The translations under genes and the position numbers were made by a program. This document shows positions 31,701 through 45,675 of a stretch of DNA of 64,000 bases, piece after piece. How positions within the stretch are numbered: the first letter of the stretch is position 1; each line of letters opens with the position of its first letter. The notes beneath the pieces are model-generated. The model saw only the letters and a list, made by a program, of their open reading frames with translations. It ran no database searches and had not been told where the DNA came from. This DNA is from Skeletonema tropicum (Eukaryota > Bacillariophyta > Thalassiosirophyceae > Thalassiosirales > Thalassiosiraceae): the NCBI GenBank assembly GCA_037178625.1, contig CM074127.1:3596001-3660000 (forward strand), in the 5' to 3' direction.

Positions 31701-34700
31701 CTCAAGTGATGCATCATTTGTCGAGGAAGCAAACGCTTCACATGACGTGCCACCCACGGAATCCGACCCAGATAGTGTCAAGTCAGATGACATTTCAAGC
31801 ATGTTTCCACGCACATTGCTTCCCTCAAAGTAAACCTTGTATTCAAATCCATAATCTGAAGAAAAACTTCGGCTTCCAGAACGAACGACACGAACTGAAT
31901 TCAACCCAAGAGGGTTGGACAAGGCATCAATTTCAATTGCATGTTTGACTTCCTCTGCAGTTGCATCGAATGGTATACAAGCTGATTTCATTTCCTTGTA
32001 CACAAGTGATCCTGATAGATTAGAATTCATCATGTCAGCGTAGAGAAGCTTGAGAAAGAAAGACCCACTTGTGACAGGAGAGCCTGCAGACCACTTTACG
32101 ACTTGAATTTCAGGATGTCGCAAGGAGAATAAATAACTATTCATATCACTATCTTCTGTTCCCTCTAATGATATTTCCTGAACTTCTGGAATAGAAACGG
32201 CTGACGTCGTTATTGTTTGAACTTCGTTCTGATGAGAGGCAGCAAGGACCACCTTTTGGACCTCTTCTTGATGCAAGGCATAACCAGCTGACACCTTCCT
32301 CATTACTTCTGGCTTGTCGCTTGGGATAGCACTAACAGTGTCACTGTGTGAGCTGACTGCCAAATTGTCATTTTTTGCATAGACTCTAAAGTAATGTGGT
32401 ATTCCTGCCAACAAATACGGGATTGTAAAGTGACCTGGATTCATGCCATCGTGCACGTTGACAATGGAGGATTGTGCACCAGGTGAAAGTGAACTCGAAT
32501 CAATGGATATTTCTGCCACACTACCAAGGCTTTGGCCAAAACGAATTAGCCAATACATTCCAGTGATACGGTAAATTGGTAGATTTGATTGTGATTCACC
32601 AATCCACCGATCAACAGGAGTCCCTCCAAATGGGAGCTGATTCGATGTGAAGTGCTGCGAGCTCGATCCCTGCTGCAGTGTTGTAATGAGAATTTTCTCA
32701 CCTCCTGCGGAATCAAATGCAACGCAATCCGAATGCGAAGTATGAGCTTCGAGACCATCTTCGATACCGGAATCAAACATGTCTCGATTTGCAGCAGACG
32801 CTGAATCAAAATATAGCGTGTAAACAAAGCCATTTGGGGCCAATAAGGCGTCTTCTTTTCGAGTGACTGTTACACATGGTTCCGATGACAACGGACAGAT
32901 TGAACTGAGGGTATTCAACTCATTTTCGATATCTTCCTCCGAGGCATCGTACGCGATGCAGCCCGTGTATTCACCACTGAAGGAGAGCTTGTAAGACGAC
33001 ATTTCGGATCCCCAGATGGATTCATTGCCGTCATCCATGACAATAATTCTCTGGACTTCCGACGAAAAATCATGCACAGAAAGAATAGGAGGCACTACAT
33101 ACAAGTTTTGTAACCCTCCCAGATCTTGTCTCACAACTCTGTCAACAACATAACTGTCTGCCATTGAATCGATCGTCCCACCTCCATCGACAACAGTTGT
33201 TATTCCTATGTTCCTATTCATTCCATCAATGATGTCTGCGTTGGATGCACCGCAAGTTCCATCGCCGAACTTATTGACATGGATTTGTGGGACATCGCTC
33301 CAATGAGAACCCGTAAAGAACAAGTCGTAGACATGCTCGTCAATTCCTTCCTGAATGACCTCCACGCTGAACTGAGGAGTTCCACCACGAACCGAGTGGA
33401 TTGAGACGGAACCCGCGATTGTCGATCCATGAAAAGTTTCTGTCAGAACTATTGACATATCATCTGATCGAATGTGATCAACTGTGTAAATCTTTGACGG
33501 AACTAAAGAAGAACTGATCCTGATTCTTGCCCCAGCAGCGATATTTGCCACGCCACCGACGCCCAACGACACAATTTCACTTTCATCCGAAGTTGTTGCA
33601 GTGTTCGTTATCAGTTCATGATTGATACCATAATCTTCGCACCCACCATCGGCTCCAATTTCAGTGATATAAAATTTTGGTGCATTACTGCCCAATACTG
33701 CACTTGAACCAAAGGTAGAGGTCGAACCACTACTGATAAACTTGTAGGAATAACCAAAACCCGAAGCAGAAGATCCATCGCCATGTAATTGCACAACTGT
33801 GATATGGTCTCTGTCGAGAACATCAATGACTCCGTCCTGATTGAAATCAAACAACAGCCCGATCTGTTCTTGGATTTCCTCCGCAGAAGCTCCAATTGGA
33901 ATACACTCTGTGCTCTTAAAAACGCCACCAAGATCGACGGTTAGTTTGTACAATCCTACATTCGACGTTATTTCCTCATCAGAATACATTTGCACCATTG
34001 TTACTTCAGAGGTACTCATGCCATTATTCGTGGATGACTCGATGATGGAGATGTCACTGCCCACCAGCAATTCGTCGCCAAACTCAGACGCACACCCAGA
34101 GGTAGACTTGACTACAATAGACTTTCCATCCTCCTCAATCGATACAACGTGTCCGGGGCACCGTTGCCCAGGATTGACATAGTCACCAACAAGAATGATT
34201 CCTTCCACAAAACCTGAGGCTTCAATCCTGTAATGACCATCCCCAATACTGGTGACCCCACTCGGACCGACAGAAAGGACAGCAAATGAAAATTCATCGG
34301 CATTCATAGAGGATGTCAGATCTAATGACGACGCTCCCCATACAATACAGGGAGATGTCCATGAATTAGAATTCGAGTCCAAAATAGAGAGCTGGAATGC
34401 AGGAGTATCAGAGGTGCTTCCAAAGTCAGAAGATAGAGTGATACGTTGATGTTCCGTCCTTCCACCTTGAACCAATGTACGGATATGGACATGCGAGTTG
34501 GACGAGTCAGCGCCAGCTACGATGCCACTTGAACACTCCTCTGCAACCATCTCGTCGACATCGCCGATCAATCCACTCCCAATGAAATGAACTCGATAAA
34601 GATGAGCGTTTTCAATGTAACCTGAAGAATCATTTGTTCTTGTGACAAGAACTCCTCCATTATTGGACAAAATTGATAGCCCATTCAAGGCAGTTTCCAC

Positions 34701-35446
34701 ATCTGATGCAGTAGAATCAAACGTCAAGCACGACGTAACGTCAGTAACGCCATTGATGGTGACTCGAAGCTGATAAAAGTTGCCATTTGGTATGTCTCTT
34801 GAACGATGAAGAGCAATCAGTTGAACTTCAATACCATTCTTCATAACGGTGTACGTATCCCCTCCAGTTCTAATATTTTCACCGACATGAATGACGTTAC
34901 GATGAGCATTCAGCCGTGCATTCGTCAAAATAGGCGAGCGAGGAGATAGAGATGCAGAACCAATCAATTCTGCTCCATCGATCTCCGCCATCGAACCTCC
35001 AATTCTTAGTAAGTCCCCAGGAGCAAATTGCTCACGCAAATCACCACCAATGATAGATGCTACATTGCTATCAGTAATGACGCTGGCACTTATTCCAGGG
35101 ATGAGATGATTGGCTTGTATTCCAGACGAAACGGTTACATCTCCAAGTGATCGAAGATCATTTATCGATTGCTCTAATGTCGAAGCACCCGCATTGTATG
35201 GAATTGGGGCAGTCTTCTCCTCATCAAGAGTGAGATGAAATGTTCCGAGAAGTGGTGCCGATCCATCCAATGGCGAAGTCATTCCAACAGATGCATGACT
35301 CCCCAATAGAAGTGTGTCATCGATAGTTGGGGGACTCATGACACCACTTCCAGGCGGGAATGTAACGCCATTATCGCTGCCAGGATTCTTTAAAAAGTGA
35401 ATTGTCCACTTGTATCCACCAATGGTATCAGGAAGTAACAGCCGTC
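25761..35446 (-). CDS. Giant secreted FN3/beta-domain protein, segment 3 of 3 (C-terminal)
   Basis: The longest frame in the window, about 3,230 codons without a stop, ending SGKYSSSVSCSAPL. It continues segment 2 after an apparent extra base near 35443-35447. Two module types alternate. Fibronectin III domains cluster toward the C-terminus, with signatures SDNGGDTITNYKIEWSTSSDF, LSDGGDSIAKYRVEWDTNPQF and GGYPVNGYLVEWW. A second beta-rich module recurs at least twelve times: a strand like GSFALSFEDDTTTLLPFD, a helix like ALEALDGIGSVEVY, and a GYTWNVTFSESNGDVPIL strand. A run of E-[VI]-Q strand motifs lies at about 32100-32260. No membrane segment or GPI-like tail is seen. The likely role is adhesive or structural, at the cell surface or in the extracellular matrix (inference). 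Confidence 0.8.
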
Positions 35447-38400
35447 CCGCCCCACCCTCCAGTCTCGCAACTAGGAAAGCAGTCTTTGCTGACATGTACA
35501 CTTCCAATGGTACTCATTTCTTCCAACTTTCGCAACATCCTTGTCGGTGTTTCGTCGTAGGAGAAAGACCGCGGTCCACCAAACGAGGCATAGTCCAGAT
35601 CAAAAGTGCCGTGTAATCCTTCTGACCCTTTCGTTATCTCATTGACAAGAATGTTCGCATTTCGATTCGATGTGTCAGGACCTTGAGTTACAACCATTTC
35701 TTGGATATCACCAGATCCTGGTGGAGTTGACCCAGCATTTTCTGTAAAAGTGATTGTCCACTCAACTGTGCCATACTTGTCCAAAATTGAACGCGTCGTC
35801 ATAACTGTTCGACTACCCAATTGTTCCAAGTGAGCCTTGATCGATGCTGGGTCTGCATTCCAAGCAAGATTTCCACTAAGATTGTCTCCATCAACTTCAA
35901 GAGTCGTAATTTCACCTCGTTGAACTATGCCATCAGCGCAGTCGTTGCAGTTATAAGGATGAAGGGTCCCATCAATCATTGTCAAGATCTCAACACTCTG
36001 GCTCGGCTCAAAGTCGTGAGCACAAGAAGAGGGCGACACTTCTAGAGCATCAATGTCACCCGTATCATAAAATGTCAGGTAGTAGGCAAATCCATTATGT
36101 GCCCTATCCTCTGATCGATTCCTTTCTACTCTTACGTTGCCACCAATTCCATTATCTAAAGCTGTCTGTATTGCCAGTCTCATATCGTCTGCAGATGCAC
36201 TGTTCTGGATACAGCTTGTCTCTACTCCACCGACGATTAGAATGAACTCCTTTGATTCTTCAGTATTCACAACCGATCCACCTTTCCATCCAAGATAATC
36301 TACATCCTTTACATAGACAGCTTGTTTTTCGTTACCACTAGGAAAACGCTGACCACTATCCCTGTCTCCCATATCTAGAACATCAAGTTTGCGACATGAA
36401 TTGGGATTGAGGCAAGTACCCAGAAGAGACGAAGTATCGCATGTAGTTGAACCACTACACAATTTTGGCACATCGCCAGGTGAATTACACAACGATTGAA
36501 TGTCATCTTTTTGCTCACAAGGACCATCCGCATCGTTCAAGAAAGTAACCTTCCACGTATACCCACCATTCCGAGTGTTGACTTCACTTCGTGTCACATG
36601 CACATCGCCAATGTTTTCAAGCTGCTCGAGCTTTTCTTCTACTGACGTTCCGTCACCACCACTTTCTTCTGCTGATGCCATGGCATTGTGAGCAATAAAA
36701 TCTGTGCACACATCAGACTCCACACTCATTACTCCATTTGGATTTGTCACCGAGTCCATGCATAGCTTGAACACGCCGCCCAATGGATCCGTTCCTGGGA
36801 CTATTTCATGGACAGAACATCCGTCGTCAGGAAGTGCTCCATTTGTACTTGTCAAGCCCGACGAAAGACAACTCAACATGGGGACATTGCCGACATTTTT
36901 GCCCCACGCTTTGGAGAATCCAGAATCCCAAGTATCCAAATACGATGCCGGTGGGCCCACCCAATTGCCTGGCACAAACGATGCATCGTGAACCAAAGTA
37001 GGATCTTTCCAAGTGTTAGAAGCGAACGTGACATACCAAATGCGACCACCGACCTGTGTGCTCATTCCCGCAATGCCATCTGTTGGACCGGAACGCACTG
37101 GATTATCACCACCTGAAACTACAACTGCCGAAGGCGCAATTGAATTCAACTCATTCAAGGCTTCCTGGACGTCTAATGCTGTTGCATCATAATTGATTGG
37201 GCGTGTAGTTTCACCTTCATAACGAAGTTGGAATGTGCCGAATATCTCAGTGCCTTTGACAGCCTCATTGATATGAACATACGAATTTTGGCCATACAGT
37301 GAACTACCAAGCATGTGAACCAACAAGGGAATATCTCCTCCAACATCTTCGTGTCGGAATAAAATTGTGTAGCTAAATCCCATCCATTGCGTCGGATTCT
37401 CCGAGCGGACGACATCAATTTGATTCGAGGAATTACCCAAGACGAATTCCTCAAATAAAGACTTGAATTCTTCGGCACCAAGTGCAGTGAAACGGTCGCT
37501 TGACGAGCCTCCCATTTGAACAGGAAATACTTCACCAGTCTCTACAGAAGTGTGATACAAATTACCACCCCACAACAAAGAGAATGATCCTGATACTTGA
37601 TTTCCATCTCGTGCAAGGTTAGGATCATCAATGCTAAATGTCGCGCTGTTTCTCAACCCCTGGAACAAATCCGATTCTCCCGAGTCTTGGTCCGAAACTT
37701 CCAGTGTGACACCTATCCCAGTAAGAGCGGATGCTTCAACTGTCATGGCAGGGATATTTCCACCACGTGATAAGAAGGTTACCACCCATTGATACCCCCC
37801 TGACCACCTTGAATGAGTCGGAGGAATATACGGAGAGCGCGATACACTCACCAAGCCAAATACTTTGTTGCCATTGGAATCAGAAATAGATTCAAGTGAA
37901 GTCTTGACGTCATTGGGATCGATATTCCACCGCATAGCACCAGTTTCAAACATCTCAATACTTTCTGACACGTATTCATGTGGCCACGTTGTTTGTAACT
38001 TGAAATATCCATCAATCAGCGACGAGTCTTGCGTTGTTTCCACAGAGCAATCATTATCTCCTGATATGGTATTGCATATCATTTGGTGGACGTGACCAGG
38101 TTGCTTTTGGAATGTTACTTCCCAGTGAAGACCTACTTCTGTCATCAAATCCGACACAATATTCCTCGAAACAGAAATACCAGAAGACTCAATGATCGGC
38201 AACGCTCCAAGCTTGCCTTTCCAGTCAACAACCGAATTTGATTCATTATTGACCTCGACATCAATTGGCAGAGTGGTGTGGATCCGCGATGCCATACAGT
38301 GACTGCTAACGCCCGAATCACCATTACTTCCATCCCAATCTGAAAAGTAGTCTCCAAATTCTACGTCCTGGTAAGCAATACCATCAATTGGTGCCCTAGT

Positions 38401-39575
38401 TGCAAATTGGACACTATTTGTGTCGACATCTATAACTTCTATCTTTCGATAGAAATCGATTCCATCGCCATTACTGAACCGAATCCATTGACCTAATGAC
38501 ATGCCATTGACAAAATCGTCACTATCAAATGATGCAGACATTCCATCATTGTAAATTGACATGGAGAAGCTTGCTGGAAGACGAACGACTCTCGATTCGC
38601 ACTCGTAGTCCAAACTAATCATTCCATTTGGCTGAGATCCCTTCACCGCCTCAAAGGCAGCACTACCGGCTTCACTGTCGTAAAAACTACCATATTCAGA
38701 GCTCACTGCTGCTCCTACGGGATCATCACAGCCATTCACATAAAAATCAGAGGGACACATATCATTCACATATGACGAGGAAGCCGTATCAAGCCTAAAA
38801 TCACTGGCAACGACAGTGAGAGGGGGGACATCACCACTAGTATGAATGGCATCGAAGGCAATCTCATATATCAATTCGTATTCACCACTACACGTGGCTG
38901 GATTTGCGCCCATTGGATCCAATATACAGGATCCTTTTGTTTTAATCCGCCCTACTCTAGTGACAGTCACGCCATCTTTTTTCCCCTGTGCGGTATCCGG
39001 CAATGTCATGAAGGAGACACCATTGTCATCTACGAGATCATTGATAACACGTTGTAAAGTACCTGGTTCTCCTTCAACTGATGAGTATGAGTACGAAGAA
39101 ACAGGCTCTGATACACAATGATCACCCCCAGAGTATGGATCAAGCACCAAACCTGGACTGCAAACTACCGTGCCATGATCCGGCACATACTCTGATAAGG
39201 CCAGCTGGCAATAATTTACACCATCACCACCACATTCATCAAAGTCAAACGACACGGTGAATGATCCTGACAGAGCGGCTTCGATATCAGCGCACGAATC
39301 TCCAACATCAATTCCCATACACGCTGTACTATGAACACCATCTCCATCTGTGTTGATGTTGGAAATTACAATGCCGAATTTCTGCACCTCATTGACTCGT
39401 AGTGCAGATACTTTGACTGACTGAATCTCGACTTGATCGCTCGCGTGAAGTCGTACAAGCTGAATCTCGTCCACATCATCAGATACCAATGATACAACTT
39501 GCTCCTCGTTTGTATCCACTGCATTTGTAACAATCATTTGCACTTCCGCTACAACATCGTCACAGGTAGTTCGAT
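35445..39575 (-). CDS. Giant secreted FN3/beta-domain protein, segment 2 of 3
   Basis: About 1,375 codons joining segment 1 near 39575 and segment 3 near 35445, each by a one-base shift. It opens with a tandem block of E-[VI]-Q strand motifs (VAEVQMIVTN, DEIQLVRLHA, VEIQSVKVSA, NEVQKFGIVI). At least eight copies of the beta-module follow, recognisable by LEQLENIGDVHVTRSEV and GGYTWKVTFLNDADG. Many paired cysteines (for example around 36360-36480) suggest disulfides and an extracellular location. FN3 domains are rare here. Not a separate gene: it has no signal peptide, and its apparent start is internal to conserved sequence. Confidence 0.75.
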
Positions 39576-42500
39576 ACTTCCTGGATTTCATCTACTCCAT
39601 CTATTTCCGTCTTGATCGATTGGACTTCATTTGTAACAGCTACTGTTGCTTGTATCGTTTGAATATTCAGGTTCAAATCCGTCGTTCCTATTTGTAGTCC
39701 TTTCACTTCACTAACAACGGGGACAGAAACTTTCTTGGGAGCCAAATCGAAATTCGTTGTAGTATCGTACTCCACGACATACTCTTGTAGGACATTGCCT
39801 CCGTCCAGCGTTGGGGTGTCCCATTCTACCTTCACAGATGATGCAGATACTGGAATTGCGTTTCGAATCGGGGGAGCACTAGGAGCTGTATCTGCGAGTG
39901 GTCCTATAACTGTGGGAAACGTCACTGTCGTCCCTGACCCTTCAGCATTGAATGCTGTGATGCGAGCGTAGTAGGTCCCACCTGCCTCGAGCATGGAAGA
40001 TTCAGATCCAGAAATGATTTCTCGACCACCAATTCGGAAGGATGTTTCGGTGGAAGGGACAATAAAAGATGTGGCAGGTGATGCAAAGTCAGCTTCACTA
40101 TCGTATTCGATCATGTATTGAGTTATGGAAGATCCGCCGTCCCCTGCATAGTCACAACTCTTGTTGTCATGATGTACGTTTGGAGGCATCCATGTCATCA
40201 TCATCCCTAAACTGCTTGTCGGGAAGACATTGAAATCAATAACAGGCCCAGCCTTCCCAACAACAGCGGTTGCTGATACCACAGTACTCTCAGCAGCATC
40301 ACTCCATTTGTAGCCATTGAAGGAGAGAACTCGTGCATATCGTTTTGAGCTGGACGAGGAAGGAGTCACAGGGAAATCATCACAATAGTGAATGCCGCCA
40401 TCATCGTTTTGCGAGTCAACAGATACTTCGCGGAAGTAGCCGTCGATCCATGCGTTTGGAAAGGAAGGGTCGGTGTCCCATTGGAGTAAGTATTTTTCAA
40501 TCGGAGATCCTCCATTGTGATCCGGCGATTCCCATACGACACGGATGAGAGAGTCGCTCAAAGGAAACATTGACATAGATGTGGGATGTGTTGGTCGTCG
40601 GATTGGAGTCGTCGGAGAAGAAACTCCCAGTGCTGCATAACCAAATCCTTTCGTATTTCGACTACGAATGCGAACGTAATATGGAACACCATTTGCCAAG
40701 TCTTTGATTTGGTATTGCAAAGATGAAGATCCGTCGGCCATGGTTGGATGCGGAATCAATGCGTCACCGTAGTCAATAGGTTCAGTACCGTCAACGATTG
40801 TTGCAACTCTCGCACGAGCATCTGGCCCCATTAATGTCGAATCGTCGATTGTAATTTGCTCCCGATTCCCCAATTCAGAAAGGAAAGTGACGAAATAATT
40901 GTGCCCATTGTTGTTAGTATATCGCGTGACATCCACTTCACCAATTGTGGTCAGCGATTCCAGTGCCTGCTTCACCAACTGTGCGTCAGCGTCAAAAGGA
41001 ATCGGTAATGTCCGCTCTCCATCAAAGCCTAGCCTCATCACCCCACTCAAGGGCTTGACACCCCTCCGTACACGAGCAACTTCAATCACTGGATTCGTGC
41101 CGGCCCAATTATCTGCTGGATGTACTTCTAGCAACGGTTGCTCTCCGATATGACTATTGAAAGTGACCTGCCACTCGTAACCGTACGACCACTTGTGAAT
41201 GATAACATTGTTTGCTGATGGACCCGTGTAGGCGTCGTATAAGGTGATGGATGAACTTGTGACGGAAGAAACAACGTGATGTTCACCACTAACATTGATT
41301 GAATCACCAGCGGAAAATAGATCAACGAGACTTGACGTCGACCCGTCTCCAACACGTTCCAATATATTGCTCCCTGGGGACAAGTCAAATCCAACTTGTG
41401 GGACGGATGTCCACGATAAATCTCTGCTGACTTCAACATCGCCGATGGTTGACAACCGTTCCAGTTTCACTTCCAAAGAGCCTTCTCCATCTGCATCGAC
41501 GTCGTGTGGAATGAGATCGGACGACTCACCATCAAATATCACCGTAAAAAACCCTGTGATACCATCTGAGTCGGCGCTAATCTTGATCGATTGAATCTCA
41601 GCTATTCCGTCGGATGAAGAGGTTGTCAATTTTTGGATCTCACGCTTTTCCATGGAAGAGTACCACTCGACTCTATACTCTGATACAGGATCACCTCCAT
41701 CATCATTATTGGCATTCCAAGAAAGTAATAGAGATGTCCCTGGCTCATCGAAAGTGTCTGGGTCAGGAATGCTCACAATCGCATTGTTGGGTGGAGGAGG
41801 CTGGATTACTGGAGTTGCCGTCACTGTTGAAGAAGATACACCGTAGCCCAGAGAATTATACGCCGATACACGACAATGATACACCAGTCCATAATGCAAT
41901 CCTCTAATGTTGAATGATATAGGATTGGTGCCTCTAACGTTCTCAAAGATATCAACGTGGGTAACAGCAGGGTCAACCAGCGCGGAAGATGAAAGAGCCA
42001 AAAACCCCAAATTGCCAGCCCCCTGTCGATTCTCATGAACAAGATGAGTAAAGGTAACAATCCACGATCGCGAGGTACAATCTCCGGGGCCGCTAGAATG
42101 ATGATGGTCAGAATTGACGTTGACAGTATGAATAGTGTCGAGCAATTCGAGAGCGGCTTTGAAATCATCCGACGAAGCATTCACATTGATGTGATCAGTT
42201 GTCTTTCCTTCAAATTCCAAAGCAAACGACCCATCTAATGATTCACAATCGAACCCACGTTGTTTACGCACAGATACTGTTTGAACTTCGTTCGTGTAAG
42301 ATCCAGGATAAATGTCACTTGATCCAGGAATCGTTTCCGATACTCTGATGGTCGCACCACCGCCCACCAAGAGATCACCATCGGCGCGAATTAAACCAAT
42401 GTCTCCATTGATTCCTGAAAAAACAACTTTCCATTTGTAGCCAAACCCATTCGCTTTTCGAGTGACACGAACGGGAGAGTGTTCAGGCTCAAGAATAAAT

Positions 42501-42946
42501 AACTCTACCAAATCCTTGATCGCTACTTCCAGATCGTCCGCTGTTACGTCGACATCCAGCGGCGTGGACACCCTTCCGCCCCAGGACAATACAAATGCCC
42601 CCGAGCAAATGGATGGGCAAGATAGCACTATTTCTTGTTCTTCTCGCACGTATGTTACCTCTGAAGACCCGAAATTCGGGCTTGTTGCTGTAAAAGAAGG
42701 TAGGTGGAAATTGCTTTGAGATGCATCCCACTCTACCTTGTATTTTGTTATTGGCTCTCCGCCATCATTGTGTGGTGGCCGGTAGGACAGTCTCAGATCA
42801 CCAAACTGATAGTTGGAAAAGACGAGCTCTGCAGACACTCCAATGAACCGGAGGAGACAAACGTAAATTAAAAAATGAGCAATGCTCATTCCAATCGAAT
42901 TCTGACGTGGTTGTCTTTGGAGTCTTATCATTCCAACTGATCTCAT
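39575..42946 (-). CDS. Giant secreted FN3/beta-domain protein, segment 1 of 3 (N-terminal, signal peptide)
   Basis: The first ATG is at 42946; the ATG at 42889 gives a cleaner signal peptide (SIAHFLIYVCLLRFIGVSA before ELVFSN). The mature protein starts with an FN3 domain (PHNDGGEPITKYKVEWDA). FN3 domains alternate with the beta-module (DDFKAALELLDTIHTVNV, VKQALESLTTIGEVDVTRY). Later FN3 copies read HNGGSPIEKYLLQWDTDPSF and DGGNVLQEYVVEYDTTTNF. The frame then shifts by one base inside a run of EVQ motifs near 39575. Together the three segments make about 5,700 residues over 17.2 kb, without a visible intron. Neighbours are the satellite array downstream and purH upstream; nothing suggests co-function. 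Confidence 0.8.
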
Positions 42947-43331
42947 CGTCCAACTGATTCGCGTCAGGAGCAATTGGCAAAGTTTGTTTTCTCAGTATTT
43001 CATTGTCATTGCAACATTCGACCGAATGAAATTCTTTGAGCTCGATGAGAATGATGCTCTTGGCGTCTTTAAAATTTTTTTGCAGGCGAAATCAAATTAT
43101 TTGTACTACGAGTAGCTCACGTACATTTCCAGCTCTATGCGAGTCAATCCAAGAGCAATACAAACAGAAGAACAATAGGGAAAGAAAGGCATCGGTCAAA
43201 TCCATATCAAATATATAATTCTTAAATATCGAAGCATACTAGCTGCTCACCATCCTCCTCTCTCTAGCTAGCGAACCCAAACAATGCAATGAGGAACTGC
43301 CATTGTATGTCATATCAACGTCGTTACCACT
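42947..43331. other. Intergenic region upstream of the giant gene, downstream of purH
   Basis: 385 bp holding the 5' flank of the FN3 gene and the 3' flank of the purine gene. No supported frame, RNA or repeat is seen. Confidence 0.35.
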
Positions 43332-45408
43332 TTAATGATGGAAAAGTCTAACTGATGTAAATGACATCACCATACCGTAATCGTCACAGCACTGAGTTAC
43401 TTGAGGATCTTGCACACTTCCACCTGGTTGGGCGACGTAAGATACACCGACCTTTGATGCGTGATCAATACTATCCCTGAATGGGAAGAAAGCATCTGAA
43501 CTGATAGTTACCCCTGTCGCCTTCTTCATGAATTCATCCTTCTCTGCGGCAGTAAGGGGTTCTGGAACAGTCTCAAATTGAGCCTCCCAGCGTGTGCGTT
43601 CTTCATCAGTGAAGTCACCCTCAATGTAACGAACGCGGGCATTTACGCGATCTTGCCTCTTCACACCCTGCTTGAATTGTAATCCGAGTACCTTGGGGTG
43701 CTGACGAAGATACCAAGTAGTGACCTTGCGTCCAGCAAGCTTGACACAGTCCACACGAGATTGTTGACCAGCTCCGACGCCCACCATCATACCATCCTTG
43801 GCAAAACCGACAGAGTTACTTTGTGTGTACTTGACACAGATACTGGCAACGATCATATCACGGATTGCATCTTCACTGAGTGCGCTCAAACCACCCTTTG
43901 TCACCACATTTTTTGTCATGTGCTCCTTCGTAATCACAACGTCATTCCTCTTTTGACAGAAAGTCATTCCATACACCTCACGATATTCGACAGCATCCGG
44001 CTTGAAGTCAGCCTTGGCCTCCAAAACGATGAATTTTCCTCCCTTCTTTGATTTAAGAATTTCCAAAGCCTCCGGAGAGTATCCGGGCGCAACAATACCA
44101 TCACTAACTTCCTTTTTCAAAATCAATGCAGTATCCTCATCAACGATATCAGAAACAGCTGCGTAATCACCAAAGGAACACATAGGATCAGCATTACGTG
44201 CGCGCAAGTATGCCAATGCTGATGGAGTCAACTTGGCAGCAGCCTCGGGAGTTACCTCATACGCAGCACATTCTACTTCTGTCAGGGGAACGGCAACTGC
44301 AGCGCCAGCAGGACTGACGTGCTTGAAACTAGATGCAGCAGCAAGACCAGTTGCCTCACGAAGCTCTTTCACAAGAAGCCATGCATTGGCAGCATCAAGG
44401 AGATTGATGTATCCAGGAGTACCATTAAGGACGGTAAATGGAAGATTTGCGTTGAGAAGTGAAGAAATTCCTGCTGGTTTTTGGTGTGGGTTGCATCCTT
44501 TATAGATAAAAGCAAACGAAGAATATTTGTCAGTTCACGACTATCAAATGTTGTGTTCCTGCTTCCACATACAATCTATGTCTGTCATCAGCACATTCCA
44601 AACAATATGTAAAATAACTCACCATATTTCAATGGGAATTCTGGCTTGTAAACTCTAGTCACGACGGGGCTCTCCTCTCCAAGCTCCTTAGTGAACCAGG
44701 AAGCAATAGCACTGTCATAGCTTGCACTCAAACTAAAGGCACGTGCAGCAAACCTCTTCCTCATGGCCAAGGTCGTACCTCCATGCTCCTCGATCGTAGC
44801 TTTAACCTCATCATACTGATCAGGGCTGGTAACAATGGTAGTGAAAGCATGATTCTTGGCAGTTGATCGAAGCATGGATGGGCCACCAATATCGATATTT
44901 TCAATACATTGTTCAAACGCAGCGCCCTTTGCAACAGTGGCTTCAAAAGGATACAAGTTCAAGATAGTAATATCAATCTTTCCGATTCCATTCTCTTCCA
45001 TATCCTTCTCGTGTTGGGCATTGCCTCTAACTCCCAACAAACCACCGTGCACCTTGGGATGGAGAGTTTTGACACGCCCATCGAGACATTCTGGAGATCC
45101 AGTATAATCACTCACGTCAATGCATGTAAGTCCTGCCTCGCGGAGTTTCTTGGCCGTACCCCCGGTTGATAGCAATTCCACGTTTTTGGAGGCGAGGTAT
45201 GTGCACAGCTCGACAATGCCAGCTTTGTCTGACACGGAGATGAGAGCTCGCGTGATGGGGACGATGTCCGCCTCAGATCCTGATGTTTGCAAGAGAGACG
45301 CAAGAAGAAGGGAACCAAATGGTCAGATGTGCTTCTTGGCACCCAGACAAGGCTCAACCGCCACAGACGACGCTACTAACCTGATACCGCAGTGAGAATA
45401 TGTGCCAT
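43332..45408 (-). CDS. ATIC: Bifunctional AICAR formyltransferase/IMP cyclohydrolase, three exons
   Basis: Exons read 45408-45381, 45279-44623 and 44497-43332, joined by introns of 101 and 125 bp with GT-AG ends. The sum is 1,851 nt, exactly 616 codons, close to the usual about 590. Exon 1 supplies only MAHILTAVS. The N-terminal cyclohydrolase domain shows ISVSDKAGIVEL, STGGTAKKLREAG, VKTLHPKVHGGLLG, LNLYPFE and NIDIGGPSMLRSTAKNH. The C-terminal transformylase has the catalytic Lys-His in SSFKHVSPAGAAV, then RDMIVASICVKYTQSNSV, VGAGQQSRVDC and the terminal FTSVRLFHH. It catalyses the last two steps of de novo IMP synthesis. No signal or plastid leader, so probably cytosolic. Divergent from the GTPase gene at 45676. 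Confidence 0.95.
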
Positions 45409-45675
45409 GGTTGTTAAAGATACAGCTACTGTTGCCTCTGTCTCTGTTGATGGTTGGCTTCTGATTTTGCGACGACCACGAAAGACAAAATGAAATCTTG
45501 GCTTGAGTGGCCGACGGACGGAGGACAGCCTATGACTGTGTCAATGTTCCATATGTAATCGCAGCCGACACCCGATCAGGATGTGTATCGTAGCTTGACA
45601 TAGTTTCACCTCTTGACACACCACTTCTTCAAAAATCTAAAAGCGCCATCACAAAACACAAAAACGCTCACCACC

